A stretch of DNA of 64,000 nucleotides from Juglans regia (GCF_001411555.2 NC_049905.1:10011053-10075052); one strand, 5' to 3'. Numbered from the stretch's first letter, positions 47,171 to 58,815 are shown. The notes: generated by a model from the sequence alone, not told the origin. Translations and numbers: made by a program.

Positions 47171-49278
47171 CCCCCACCCTCTCTTCTCTTCTTTGTCTTA
47201 GCTTTATTTTTTGAAAAATTTTCAAATTAATCATCATTCGTTATCTCATCCTTACGTTCAATAAAAAAAACATCACATACTCTATAAAAAAAAAAATTAA
47301 TTATAAAAATAAAATATAAAAATAAAATATAAAAATAAATAATAATTAATACATAATATTCATTTTATTTTTTTTATTAATAATTTATTTCCACGGTAGA
47401 GGAGGCCCTACACCAACCAAGACAAGGAAGGAGCTGGATCATTCAATGCAACATGAGCTAATTTTCCCAACTAAAATCCCATCCCATTTATAGCCTCAAA
47501 ATTTCTAGGTAGCTTAAAAAAAAACTCATTTTTATTACAAACTTATCCAATTCACGGTTAATTCTTTTAGAGTATTGCAAATTTTGCACACTTTTTTTTA
47601 AAAGTAAAATTCATAATTAAAAATGATTTTTTTTATATAAATTCTAAATTTACATAATTTCTTTTTTAAAAGATTACAAATTTACTCATCTTATAATTAC
47701 AAATATCATTTTTAAGTATATATTTTCCAGTTTTGTTACATTCCCTCGAGATGTCGATGCAAAGTTTGGATTGTGTTTGGATAGCGAAATGATTTTAAAT
47801 ATTTTATAAATAATAATAATAAAAAAATATTAAATATTAATAAATAATAATAAAATATTCTCAGCGGCATGCATCTCAAGTCTCATCGCTCTTTGTTTTG
47901 TTTTTTTTTTTTGTTTTGCTGTAGATACTGTTTCCCTGTTTTCACTCGACCAGAAACACAGTGCCATTCATCATTCAACCGCTTCTTTCGTCTTTTCAGA
48001 GGACTTTTTGCTTTTGGTAAACAAATAAGCGACTTTTCATCTGTATAAGCCAATATTCTCTTAATTTTTTTATTCTAATTTCGATGTTAAAAAAAATACA
48101 TAAATAATATTTAATGTTGTTCAAAAAATTTATACGAATAATAATAAATTTTATAAAACTATTTTATATATTTATATTTCTTTTTATTAAAGTTTTCATA
48201 AATATTTTAACTATAAAAAGATTTTATAAAAATTTATTTTTATTATAAAATAGATTTAATATATCTTATAAAATATTATATATTTATTTTTATAAAAATT
48301 TGTATCACTTCATTAAAATCTTAATTTTTTAAAATTTAGAGTAGACAATTTTATGGTCTAATCAAACGAAAGTCAAAATCAATTTAATGATGATAATATA
48401 AATTAACGAAAAAGTGTTAAAAAAAAAAGGTCAACATTTAGTTGGAATTTGTTCTACAGATGGGAATAAATTTGGTTTGGGTTCACAGATAAAAAGGCTC
48501 CTACTGAGGAATATGATTAGGATCGTTAGTCATAAATTATAAGGTTTCGAAAGTGAGATGAAATAATTTTAGATAAAAAATAAATAAAATATTATTTTTT
48601 AATATTATTATTATTTTGAGATTTAAAAAAATTTAATTATTTATTATATTTTATATAAAAATTTAAAAAAACTATAATAATGAGATGAAACTGTTACTAT
48701 ATCTGAAGAAGACTAATAATTTGGAAAAGTTGTACATGTAGGTTGGATTATTGATCAACGTTTCTTACCATTTGTTTAAAGTTTAGATCCTAAAGGTGCC
48801 AACAAAAATAAAAAAGGAGCAATTTGGTCCTTTTCTCCAAATAAAAAAGGAACATATACATGTGTGTTGGTGCCGACATTTTGGACCTAAAAAGACAGGC
48901 GTGACTGTGAGAGATAACAAAACAAAGGAATAATGCCTCTCTCTCCCTCCCTAGATACTGATTTCAAAAGATTACGGAATGTTAGGAAAATGAAATGAAT
49001 TGAAAATTTTGTAAATGGTAATAAAATAATTTATGAATAATAATAAAATGATTTGATTTAAAATATTTTATTAGATTTTGGAGATGAGAGAAGAAAAAAA
49101 AATTAAAAAAAAATTAAAAAATTAAATATTGTTATAATTTTATTTTTATTTTCAGATTTTGAAAAAGTTGTATTATTTTTTTGTGTTTTGTTAATTGGAA
49201 GTTTGAGATAGTTGTAATAATTAGATAATAAAGTTGAATATTTGAAATTAAAAAAGTGTTTGTGTTGAGTGATGTTAT
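47171..49278. other. Intergenic upstream of ARF4, no gene
   Basis: AT-rich spacer. A family II-like fragment lies at about 47570-47710, a family I fragment at 47772-47870, a fuller family I copy at 48540-48700, and a divergent relative at about 48970-49270. No coding sequence is supported. Confidence 0.45.
48540..48700. mobile_element. MITE family I copy, decayed ends
   Basis: It contains AGTGAGATGAAATAATTTTA, AATAAAATATTATTTTTTAA, TTTTGAGATTTAAAAAAATT and AATAATGAGATGAAACTGTT, but the TTTGGATA ends are altered (TTTCGAAAGTGAG at the left). Confidence 0.5.
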
Positions 49279-49407
49279 ATGGCACGTTTTAGTTAATATT
49301 TTGCCTAAACGCCGTGGATATTACCATATTTATTAAAAATTTAATGTTGCATGCCCAGTTAGACGGCTTATATATATAGATGGCTACATTAATTACAGCC
49401 TATTGAT
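49279..49407. repeat. Dispersed direct duplication, left copy
   Basis: About 129 bp from ATGGCACGTTTTAGTTAATA to ATTACAGCCTATTGAT is repeated almost exactly at 62881-63003. The two differ mainly by two short indels (ATATTTTGCC versus ATATTGCC, and GTTGCATGCCCAG versus GTTGCCCAG). The copies are 13.6 kb apart on either side of the CACTA element. Confidence 0.9.
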
Positions 49408-49599
49408 AAAAATAAAATAAATAAAAAACAATTGCAAGTAGATTACTTCATTACATCCGATAGTAAATGCCACTAGGTTACATAAAGTCTTTCAAGATCG
49501 ATTTGTTGAAATTTAAATTTGACTCGAATAATTTATTAAATGCATTGTTGTTCATAATAAATACAAATTTATAGTCGATTATTAAATAATAAAATTATT

Positions 49600-49855
49600 T
49601 AATAATTTTACTAAAGTTGAATGAGTTATGTGAGTCAGTTCAGCCTATTTACATAAAATGTGTTGAAATAGGTCTTGTCGTATTGAGTCATTTCTAATTA
49701 GTTTTAAATGGGTCATGTCGTATCACCCGTTATTTAAGTAAATCGTGTTAAGATTTGAAGATCTGACCCGTTTAACTTAATGAATTATATTCTGACTCAT
49801 ATAATTGAATGTCCGTGAATACTTGACATGACACAAACACAAATTGCAACCCCTA
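49600..49855. mobile_element. Partial hAT element related to the one at 13014
   Basis: It shares with 13430-13704 the words TCAGTTCAGCC or TAGTTCAACCCATTTACAT, GTTGAAAT, ATTTCTAATTA, AAATGGGTCA, CCCGTTATTTAA, GATCTGAC(C/A)CGTTTA and a right end of AATTGCAACCCCTAA. The left terminus and an 8-bp target duplication could not be found, so it is truncated or rearranged. Confidence 0.6.
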
Positions 49856-51504
49856 ACCGCATCCTCTCGTCTAAGTTATCTATTACAATGGCATCTAGGG
49901 AGAAGAATGACTAAGAAAGTGAAGCCCCAAAGTCCTGATCTCCATGTGTTGTCTCTCTCCCTTTGGTCTCTTTTCCATCATCCCATTACAAGATTTTGGC
50001 CTATTTTTTGTTACTGTAGGGCTCATTCATCTAACTTTATCCCTAACAAATCTAATTACTGTTAGTATACATGAGCGAATATCAAACTAAATGAATAGTA
50101 CTATCGATTTCAAGTAAAATGGAAAGGATTTTTGTTGAGAAACTCACGAGAACTTGGAACGTCATGATCAGAGGTAAAGCCTCTTGGAATTTGGTTCAAG
50201 TGGCTTATGCCAATATGACGTTTCCTCTGCACAAAACAAAATGTCACTTCAATCCCGTACCAAGCCATTGTTTTAGAGGATAGAGAGATCAATACGACCC
50301 CATATATCCCATTGCCAGACCATTAGACTTTGTCATATAGCCTAAAAGATGTGGGTGGTCTAATGGCCGTCGTATTCCCAAAACGACACAGTCACATGCA
50401 AGGGGTCACAGATTTCCTTTGTGTCTGGTCACTCAGGACAGCCATTTTTTGGATAGCTAAAGGGGCGCATGCGCACACACAGAATCCTTGAGATTTGGAG
50501 GTTTTAGTCGACATTGGTACGATGGAAGGGAAACAATAGAAAGTTCTGGTCATAACCTCGATGGAAATTGGTTTCCTATGATGCTGAAAACCAAACCCAA
50601 CATATTAACTCAGCTTTCCCTTTCAATATTCGACCAAATCGACCCCTCCAAACCAGACACCAAACTCGATATAATTAAGGAAACAGTTGGGACTCATAAT
50701 TGTGATTCATTAGGCTTATCTTATATATCTTATTTTTATGACTTTTCTTTTTACTTGAATTAATTGTCATTAATTATGATGTCATTAATTGGCTCAAATT
50801 TCACTCTCACAACATTAATTATATCAATCATGTCTTCTATATATGGAAGCATAGTTTTGAGTTCAAACTTAAGGTTTCAAGAAATTACATAAAAATAAAC
50901 TCACAAAATGACATGATTTCATACAATTTATTAAATTTACTTCACGATAAAAGTAATTTTACAATCTAACAAAGCGCATAAAATCACGTCAATCTGTGAG
51001 TTTACGTTTATATAATCTTTTTGTGATTAAAGTATTTCTATACAGCAATAATGTAAATATCAAATAAGGGTGAGAAATGGATTGGGGGAATGGTCCCCTC
51101 TTAGTTCAATCCTTTTCTTATCACAATAAGTACTTAGCCGTTGATGAAAGCTACTCTAGAAAAATATCTAAGCCCCAGACCACAAGATCTTTTATCCATT
51201 ATAATGTTTCTGAGTTCAGCATTATCCTTAAGAAAAAGAATTTAATGATGAATGTGTGACCTTACTTTTTTTTCTTCTTTATAAATTTTTTTGTGTTGTC
51301 AAATATTAAACTTTGCTAAAAGCACCTACCTAGTTATGCTTGTTTGATGCTCCAATTGCAAGTTTGTAATCATGGGGATACCATTTGTCCCCTAAAACAG
51401 GCCCACCGGCTCTATTTTGGGAATTTACACACTTTTCTGGACTCCTTTTATGAGGCACATGATAAGCCGAAGTAGACTAGCTTTTTAAGATACACAAATA
51501 AATT
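49856..51504. other. Intergenic, no gene recognised
   Basis: Short ORFs (for example 50488-50763) have no recognisable domain and no splice support. A family II-like end was not found. Nothing else is called. Confidence 0.35.
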
Positions 51505-52445
51505 TTAGTGTTTTTTTACTTTTTATTTTAAAAAAAAAAAATTAAACTAAGGATCATGTGGGATTAGAGTCTAAGTTATGACTCAAATCCGTCTCGAGGG
51601 AGGGCTTGCGCCGGTTCCCGCCATCTAAAACCCTCCTATCTAGTTCCCAATAGGTAGGATGCTATTATGATCACACGCTCAAACAGGAAAATCAGTTTTG
51701 ATTAATTATATCATCCTATTGATCCTTTTATTGAGGAAAAAATAAGATGATAAAGAAAAGGACTAGAGTATAGAGAATATTATCTCAACAACTTTGGAGG
51801 ATTAGTGTATGCCAACCACCACTGGTTGCATGCATGCATGCCTAGTAGGGTCGACATCGTATAAAGACTTGGGCTTGGGGGAGACAATGACACATGAGAA
51901 AGGGTACGATGAATGCGGGCGATTAGAAACTAAAGAAAGGAAAGCTAGCTAGCTAAAACAAACAACAAAAAACACAGAGCACCAGACAGACATCATGTGT
52001 GCTTCACAGAATTGATTAAAGTTGAATTCACACCAACATTACATACCGAATAGTGTTTGTCAAGGATTGATCAATGCATGAGAGCATGCAGCTTGCACAA
52101 AGTAAAATGCATGGCTCCTCTCCTTTTTATCTCTCTTCATCTATCTTTTCGAAGAAAGAGTACATGATGACTTGTAAATATATATATACCTTTTAATAAA
52201 GTGGCTCTAATTATATATAAATATAAAAAGAAATGATATTTGTAATTTTAGGGTGTGCAAGCCAACACACTCCCTTTGAAAAAAGCAGATAAATTTAGTA
52301 TTTACCATATGAAAAAAATATATTTTTTAATGATAGACCCGACCTTTTTTTAAAAAAAAAAAAACAAAGTGGGCGTGGTACTTGCACACCCTCACTACAA
52401 AAAAAATAAATATTTATGATGTGTTTTTTGCGACCAAAATATATT
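51505..52445. repeat. Large inverted repeat, left arm
   Basis: This arm of about 0.94 kb is the near-identical reverse complement of 63053-64000. Matching landmarks include TAAACTAAGGATCATGTGGG, CTCGAGGGAGGGCTTGCGCC, GGTTGCATGCATGCATGCC, AGCTAGCTAGCTAAAACAAA, GCATGAGAGCATGCAGCTTG and GGTACTTGCACACCCTCACT. Its inner end (52393-52445) is a CACTA-type terminus CACTACAAAAAAAATAAATA followed by TTTGCGACC. A family II MITE-like segment (about 52230-52392) lies within it. The right arm runs to the end of the window, so the true arm length is unknown. Confidence 0.9.
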
Positions 52446-53479
52446 TATTTTTATAAAAAGTAATCATTTTTACATAAAATAACCAATAAAAAATAAATAA
52501 TTTTTTTTATAATGAACCTTATAAAATTCTATCTAACATTACTTTATATATATATATATATATATATATAAAGCGACAAATGTTGGTGTGACATCTCAGT
52601 ATCTGTGTGACAATGTGACCTTGCTTTCTTTGGGATATAAAAGAAAAAATAATGCAATCCCCACGTCACGTGCACAGCTCAACAAGCTAGCTAGGCATGC
52701 ATGGACTGTCACGTATTCCTAACTAGGCATAGGACTTCTTTTGGAAAGGGAGGTTAAAAAGTTATGCCACAACCTGCATGGGTTTGAAAGTCCACATTGA
52801 AACTATAAAAAATACTATCTATCAACATAAATTATTTATTATTTATCGTTTATCGTTTATCTACCAATCATTTAATAATTACACATCATCATATATATTA
52901 TAGTATATTATGAGACAAACATATATCCAACATCCAACAGTTTTAGATCTAACATCAACAAATCCAAGCTAAATAAGATTATCTATTGATTAATAAAGCT
53001 ACTCCAAATTAAATGGGAGTACTATTAATTTAATTATTTACGTTAATTAATCCACTACCTAGCTAGCTAGGCTGGATTTAGGAATGATTAATGACACAAT
53101 TTATATACATAGATTATAATATTATATATATGTTCTACTAGCTTTTTTTTTAATGCATTCTCACTTGAGAAATTATATATATAATTTATATATGGACAAG
53201 TCTCGCACAAATTCGAAACGAAGACTCACTTTTTTTATGGGTTCGCATTTTTATAAAAAATTTATACATTTAAAATTTAAATACAGTATTACGTACTCTC
53301 GTCACTTTCTACATTTTCCTGATCTTTGGTGCTAGGCGACATTGATAGTAGAAAAAGGCACATTATCTTATCCTTTAACATGCAATGCCAGATCATGTTT
53401 ATTTAAAAAGTAAAGCAAATCTTTTGCTAACCATAATATATATTGGATTTGAAACGTCAATCGAACGTGTAGTAAGTAC
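52446..53479. other. AT-rich spacer between left arm and CACTA element
   Basis: No gene. Contains an (AT)n run at about 52543-52571 and several GCTAGCTAG words. The ORF at 53153-53335 has no recognisable domain. Confidence 0.4.
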
Positions 53480-53492
53480 CACTACAACAGAA

Positions 53493-54095
53493 TGTGTGTT
53501 TTGTGACAGAGGAAACTGTCACAAAAAAATAGCAAACCGTCACTAAACATATTTGGTGACGGTTTGAAACCGTCACCATGACCGTCACCTAAAGTGCGTC
53601 ACAGAAAACATTTGGTGACGGTTTACTGTTCAACCGTCACAAAAAATATTTTTAGTAACGGTTGGAAGTGTTCCGTTCGGTACAACGTTCGAACGTTCCT
53701 TTTTTTGTGACGGTTATGAACTGTCACAGAAAATCACGTTCGGACGTAAAATCAAACGTTCGGACGTTATACCCGACCGATTGGCGTTCGAATGAGAGAA
53801 GTTGACGTTTGTTGGATATCGTTCGAACGTATCATATTTACGTTCTAATGTCAATGCGTCCGAACGTTAATTACAATAAACGTTCGAATATTTGTTCGAA
53901 CATAAACGTAAATGTTCAAACGTAGCGCGTTTAATGTTCGGACGTTATTTCGAATGTAAACGAAGGAGCGTTCGAATGCAAGTTCTTTGTTCGAACGTTA
54001 GTCGGTTTAATGTTCGAACGATTCAATTGTATTTACGTTTGAACGTTTGTTATAGTGTGAGCCAACGTTCGAACGATTTTTATTTATATTCAAAC
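53493..54095. repeat. Left subterminal repeat region of the CACTA element
   Basis: The first 170 bp hold alternating GTGACGGTT and AACCGTCAC words. From about 53680 to 54090 there are a dozen or more variants of ACGTTCGAACGT (also CGTTCGGACGTT, TGTTCGAACG). In En/Spm such subterminal repeats bind TNPA; that role is inferred here. Confidence 0.85.
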
Positions 54096-54236
54096 GTACA
54101 GATCAGAAATTCTATTTTAATAAAATTTAAAAACAAAATACCAATTGTATCATATTACATACCCAATTAACAAGTAACAATGTCTTATAAAAGTACAAAA
54201 TTAGATAGTAAAACTAGTCAGAAATATTGATAAAAT

Positions 54237-54872
54237 TTATTTCTTCTTTTTCCCTCGCCCACGGGGATTCTGTTGCAACGACATAACACGCTCCATTTGC
54301 ACTATCATCTCTCGTTGCACTTGCTCTTGCACTTCACTGCGTATTCTTTCCTCCTGGTCTCTCTGTTGGTCCTGCAAACGCGTCTCTAAATGAGACTGTC
54401 GTTCTAAGAGAGACTCTAACTCTTGCTGTCTCGACCTCATATACTCATTCTCACGCCGTGCAGCTTCTAAATCTGCTGTAAGATTATTAATTTGTGAAGC
54501 CGATGAGGTTGAGGAGGATGAACATTTATGCTTGATAGATCGTCCCAAACCTCTTGCCATACTAGACTGCGGCCCGAGCACTTGGGTGAATATGTCTATG
54601 TCACTAGGAGAGGATTCCGCAGAAGTCGACTGCATCTCCAACATTTTGCTCTGCAATTTAAAAGGTAATGATCGTAAATAATTAGTAACGTATTAAAAGA
54701 AATAGAAATAAGAAATAAATTATTAAAATGTTCTATAAAAAATTTATTTAACAAAATTAACACTGCTTACATAATTATCTGCAGCGACAGGATCCATCCA
54801 CTCACTATGCTCATTAGTGTGAGCAGCAGCATAGACATGAATGAGGGAAAAGTTTTCAGGATCATCACGTTT
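54237..54872 (-). pseudogene. TNPA-like (Transposase_24 family) C-terminal exons
   Basis: Two exons on the minus strand, about 54872-54771 (ending EWMDPVAADNY) and 54650-54237 (starting SKMLEMQ), join across a GTAAGC..TTGCAG intron. The second exon has the conserved DIFTQVLGP block followed by SSMARGLGR, then a long predicted coiled coil (NNLTADLEAARRENEYMRSR and so on) rich in Glu, Gln and Arg, and ends in a basic RGRGKKKK tail. This matches the C-terminus of plant En/Spm TNPA-like proteins, which bind subterminal repeats. The DNA-binding N-terminal part was not found upstream, so the gene appears truncated. Confidence 0.75.
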
Positions 54873-55024
54873 CTAACAAAGCGACAATATTAGCAATTTT
54901 AAAAAGATAATGTTAGTACTTATCAGAAAGAATATCAGGAAAATAAATGAATTCTATAATTTTTTAATTACTATTTTTTTAGCAAGACGGTGGAATGACC
55001 TTGAACCGGCACGATGGTGGACAG

Positions 55025-55315
55025 TCAGAATGGATCGACCAATACATCTGCTGACCCTTCATACGGCTCACCATGTAGTACCCATCGCGTATACCCCAGA
55101 TCCATACCGTTCACAAATATATGACGCTCTACTTCATACAATCCTATCGCACACAAATTTTTACACCCTCGACATGGACACTTAATGTAACCACGACTAT
55201 CAGCAGAGGCCCGTGCAAAATTAATGAAAGTTCTTACTCCACATGCATAGGGTACGTAATCCTTTCCAAGTCTATCGTCCAGACGCATCCAATTTTTGTC
55301 CATTTCTAAAAACAT
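55025..55315 (-). pseudogene. TNPD N-terminal transposase-associated domain
   Basis: The ORF starts near MDKNWMRLDDRLGKDYVPYA and continues with FINFARASADSRGYIKCPCR, GCKN and YTRWVLHGEPY. This is the transposase-associated domain (Cys-rich CPCRGCKN) found at the N-terminus of plant CACTA TNPD proteins. In full proteins it is followed by several hundred residues with the catalytic domain. Here the next recognisable coding sequence downstream on this strand is the TNPA-like exon, so the catalytic part has been deleted. A chimeric transcript of the two parts is possible. Confidence 0.8.
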
Positions 55316-55860
55316 CTATATATTAATAACACGTATATTGAAAATTCACATGCATGTCATGCTCCAATTCTCATTACTTTTTTGATAAAGTAGTTGGTCC
55401 TATCCCATTCGAGATTATATTCTCCATATTACACAAATCTCGTCACTCTACTAATTTCCACGTTAGTAGAAATTCCGGCAGCACCTCCCCATAATTCTCC
55501 AAGTATACATGTTCAAATATCGGGATTGTGACCCTACGAACAGTATACCCGAAGAACAATAGAAGAAGATACCGAAACTTCATATTAAACGTGGAAAGTA
55601 GCGAGTAACAAAAATGTGTAATACAGATAATATAATCTCAAACTGTCCACACTGGACAATTCAGGAATCAGTGGACACATAAATGTACACTGATTCCCAA
55701 ACGGGTCTAAGGGTATTTATGCAATGTCACACGCATCTAGCAAAAAATCATACTAACAATGTCTCCATGTTGTTTACATTAACAATGTCACCTTCAAGTA
55801 GTGTTATATTGTTAAATTAAAGTGAGATGGAAGATAATTATGTGACCCTAAGTTTCGTGC

Positions 55861-56038
55861 CTTGTACACAACGAGAGAGAATTATCTTGAAGAAATGTTT
55901 AAATTTTAGTCTAATTACTTAACCGTCACAAACTGTCCGACCTTGACAACTCTCAAGGCCGAAGAGACTATGACAGTCAAGCAATTAAATTAAAATTTCA
56001 ACATTTCTTCAAGATAATATTCCCTCGTTGTGTACAAG
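55861..56038. repeat. Long near-perfect hairpin (178 nt)
   Basis: Positions 55861 onward (CTTGTACACAACGAG..TTATCTTGAAGAAATGTT) pair with the reverse complement of the segment ending at 56038 (AACATTTCTTCAAGATAATA..CTCGTTGTGTACAAG). Pairing continues inward past TAATTRCTTRAC and GTCA to the centre, where CCTTGACAACTCTCAAGG itself folds. Arms are about 83-86 nt with scattered mismatches and almost no loop. It could be a MITE or a source of hairpin small RNAs; nothing codes within it. Confidence 0.85.
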
Positions 56039-56089
56039 ATCATCATTCTTAAAGTATAATTTTAATTGATATACTTAATTTCAAAAGTT

Positions 56090-56625
56090 ATACTATAATT
56101 TTAATTATTATAATTCGTAAATAGTTACTTTTATGCTTATTATTACTTAATTTCAAATATTATTATAAATATTTAATTATCATACTTAAATTTCAATGGT
56201 TATACAATAATTTTAATTATTATAATTCTTAAAGAGTTACTTTTATGCTTGTTATTACTTAATTTCAAATATTATTATAAATATTTAATTATCATACTTA
56301 AATTTCAATGGTTATACAATAATTTTAATTATTATAATTCTTAAAGAGTTACTTTTATGCTTGTTATTACTTAATTTCAAATATTATTATAAATATTTAA
56401 TTATCATACTTAAATTTCAATGGTTATACAATAATTTTAATTATTATAAGTCTTAAAGAGTTACTTTTATGCTTGTTATTACTTAATTTCAAATATTATT
56501 ATAAATATTTAATTATCGTACTTAAATTTCAATGGTTATACAATAATTTTAATTATTATAATTCTTAAAAGAGTTACTTTTATTTGTTATTACTTAATTT
56601 CAAATATTATTATCACAATTTTTCA
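56090..56625. repeat. Tandem repeat, about 112-bp unit, about 5 copies
   Basis: The phrase GTTACTTTTATGCTT recurs at 56124, 56236, 56348 and 56460 (period 112), and as GTTACTTTTATTTGTT at 56573. Between them are AATTTCAAATATTATTATAA, TTAAATTTCAATGGTTATAC and AATAATTTTAATTATTATAA. Copies are nearly identical, so the expansion is recent. Confidence 0.9.
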
Positions 56626-57121
56626 AATCCATATCACAACATATTCACAATAACTCACAATATATTCACAAAATAACATGCCACATGTATTAACATATTT
56701 CTAAACTTGAGTAAGCAATAAACATGTATTAACAAAGCCTAATGACAATATATTTCTAATAATAAACACAATATTTCAAATTTATATCACAACATATTTA
56801 AAATAACTCACAAACTATTTACAAACTATACAAACAATAATCACAATATGATAAAGAGTAAGCATCAAATCACAACAACATATTGATAAAGTTTAGAAAT
56901 ATACCTAGCACTCACAATATCCTCTTACAAATCAAAATCTTCAAGCTTCCCAAAACAAGCAATCCTACAAAAAAATACAACACTAACTTATTAGAAATAT
57001 TCTATAACAAAAACATATTCTATAAATATCATAAAATTTAAATAAAGACAAGAAATAAAAATATTTTCTTACCAAAACTCAACTCTCTCTCACTCTCTAA
57101 CTCAACTCTCTCTAACTCTAA

Positions 57122-57128
57122 CTCTCTC

Positions 57129-57173
<45 letters not shown>
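57122..57173. repeat. (TC)n microsatellite
   Basis: A long TC run with one GC interruption, just on the transposase side of the palindrome array. On the minus strand it would be a GA-rich leader. The Arg-Glu repeat ORF across it is an artefact. Confidence 0.85.
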
Positions 57174-57177
<4 letters not shown>

Positions 57178-57269
57178 AGGACCCTCTCTTTCTGTTGCGC
57201 GCACGGGAGAAGAAGAAATGATGCACTTCCTCCCGTGCGCGTACTGATTAAGTTCTAAAATTATTAGTT

Positions 57270-57716
57270 TAAACGTTCGAACGTTTAAGTTTTACGTTCG
57301 AACGTTATATTCTAAAATTATTCCCGCTCAGCATGTTCGGACGTTTACAATACACGTTCGAACGTACCCTTCTTATGATATAACATAAAATCTAGCGGGA
57401 AAGTTCCCGCACTTTCCTCATTTTATGTTCGAATGTATCACAATTTTTCGTTCGAACGTTCGTAAATTTATAGATAAACGTTCGAACATTTAACTTAAAC
57501 GTCCGAACGTACATTTCATGAAAGTGTTACCATATTTGAGCGGGAAATCTCCCGCACTAATTTAACTAACGTTCGAACGTTAACAGATTTGGTGTTCGAA
57601 CGTATAGTATAAACGTCCGAACGTCTGAATAATCACACAGATACCTTAATCGAGCGGGAAAATTCCCGCCTCTTAGTTTAACGTTCGAACGTTAACTTGA
57701 AACGTTCGAACGTACG
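57270..57716 (-). promoter_or_regulatory. Array of TTCGAACG and GCGGGAAA..TTCCCGC palindromes, candidate transposase promoter
   Basis: Four to five irregular units each combine two or three ACGTTCGAACGT-type palindromes with an E2F-like dyad: TTCCCGCT half site at 57321, GCGGGAAAGTTCCCGC at 57395-57410, GCGGGAAATCTCCCGC at 57540-57555, and GCGGGAAAATTCCCGC at 57654-57669. Dyad spacings are about 145 and 114 bp. TTTCCCGC is the plant E2F site. The array sits about 2 kb upstream of the minus-strand TNPD exon, next to a TC-rich leader, so a promoter role is a reasonable inference. No TATA box was assigned. Confidence 0.55.
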
Positions 57717-57727
57717 ATTCCTACTAT

Positions 57728-58815
57728 ACTAACTTATAGTATAATATATATACTACATTTTATATATCTATAACTATATACTACATTGTATAGTATGATA
57801 GCATAGTATACTTTAAATGAGAACATCAACGTATATAATATATAAACTATACCATATATATAAATCAATAATTTATATTAAATTGTTACTTATTAAATTC
57901 TTTATTATATACTAACTTATAGTATAATATATATACTACATTTTATATATCTATAACTATATACTACATTGTATAGTATGATAGCATAATATACTTTAAA
58001 TGAGAACATCAACGTATATAATATATAAACTATACCATATATATAAATCAATAATTTATATTAAATTGTTACTTATTAAATTCTTTATTATATACTAACT
58101 TATAGTATAATATATATACTACATTTTATATATCTATAACTATATACTACATTGTATAGTATGATAGCATAATATACTTTAAATGAGAACATCAACGTAT
58201 ATAATATATAAACTATACCATATATATAAATCAATAATATATATTAAATTGTTACTTATTAAATTCTTTATTATATACTAACTTATAGTATAATATATAT
58301 ACTACATTTTATATATCTATAACCATCAATAACATTGTATAGTATGATAGCATAATATACTTTAAATGAGAACATCAACGTATATAATATATAAACTATA
58401 CCATATATATAAATTAATAATTTATATTAAATTGTTACTTATTAAATTCTTTATTATATACTAACTTATAGTATAATATATATACTACATTTTATATATC
58501 TATAACTATATACTACATTGTATAGTATGATAGCATAGTATACTTTAAATGAGAACATCAACGTATATAATATATAAACTATACCATATATATAAATCAA
58601 TAATATATATTAAATTGTTACTTATTAAATTCTTTATTATATACTAACTTATAGTATAATATATATACTACATTTTATATATCTATAACCATCAATAACA
58701 TTGTATAGTATGATAGCATAATATACTTTAAATGAGAACATCAACGTATATAATATATAAACTATACCATATATATAAATCAATAATTTATATTAAATTG
58801 TTACTTATTAATTCA
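57728..58815. repeat. Satellite-like tandem repeat, 183-bp unit, about 6 copies
   Basis: ACTAACTTATAGTATAATAT begins units at 57728, 57911, 58094, 58277, 58460 and 58643, an exact 183-bp period. Copies 4 and 6 share the variant CTATAACCATCAATAACATT where the others have CTATAACTATATACTACATT. Copies 3 and 5 share AATCAATAATATATATT. This gives a dimeric higher-order pattern (3-4 resembles 5-6). It is very AT-rich and has no ORF. Confidence 0.95.

Noticed and set aside
47171..47400. GTG-initiated ORFs upstream of ARF4 as uORFs
   Set aside because: They lack an ATG start and run through the CT microsatellite. One ATG-started short frame in the CT tract is possible, but its inclusion in the transcript is unknown.
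53892..54170. Plus-strand ORF in the left CACTA tip
   Set aside because: It consists of translated TTCGAACG subterminal repeats; the other strand and frames look the same.
57038..57226. Arg-Glu-rich ORF as a gene
   Set aside because: It is only the translation of a TC/GA microsatellite.
57728..58815. Regular tandem repeats as a CRISPR array
   Set aside because: Repeats are 183 bp, contiguous without unique spacers, and the genome is plant nuclear.
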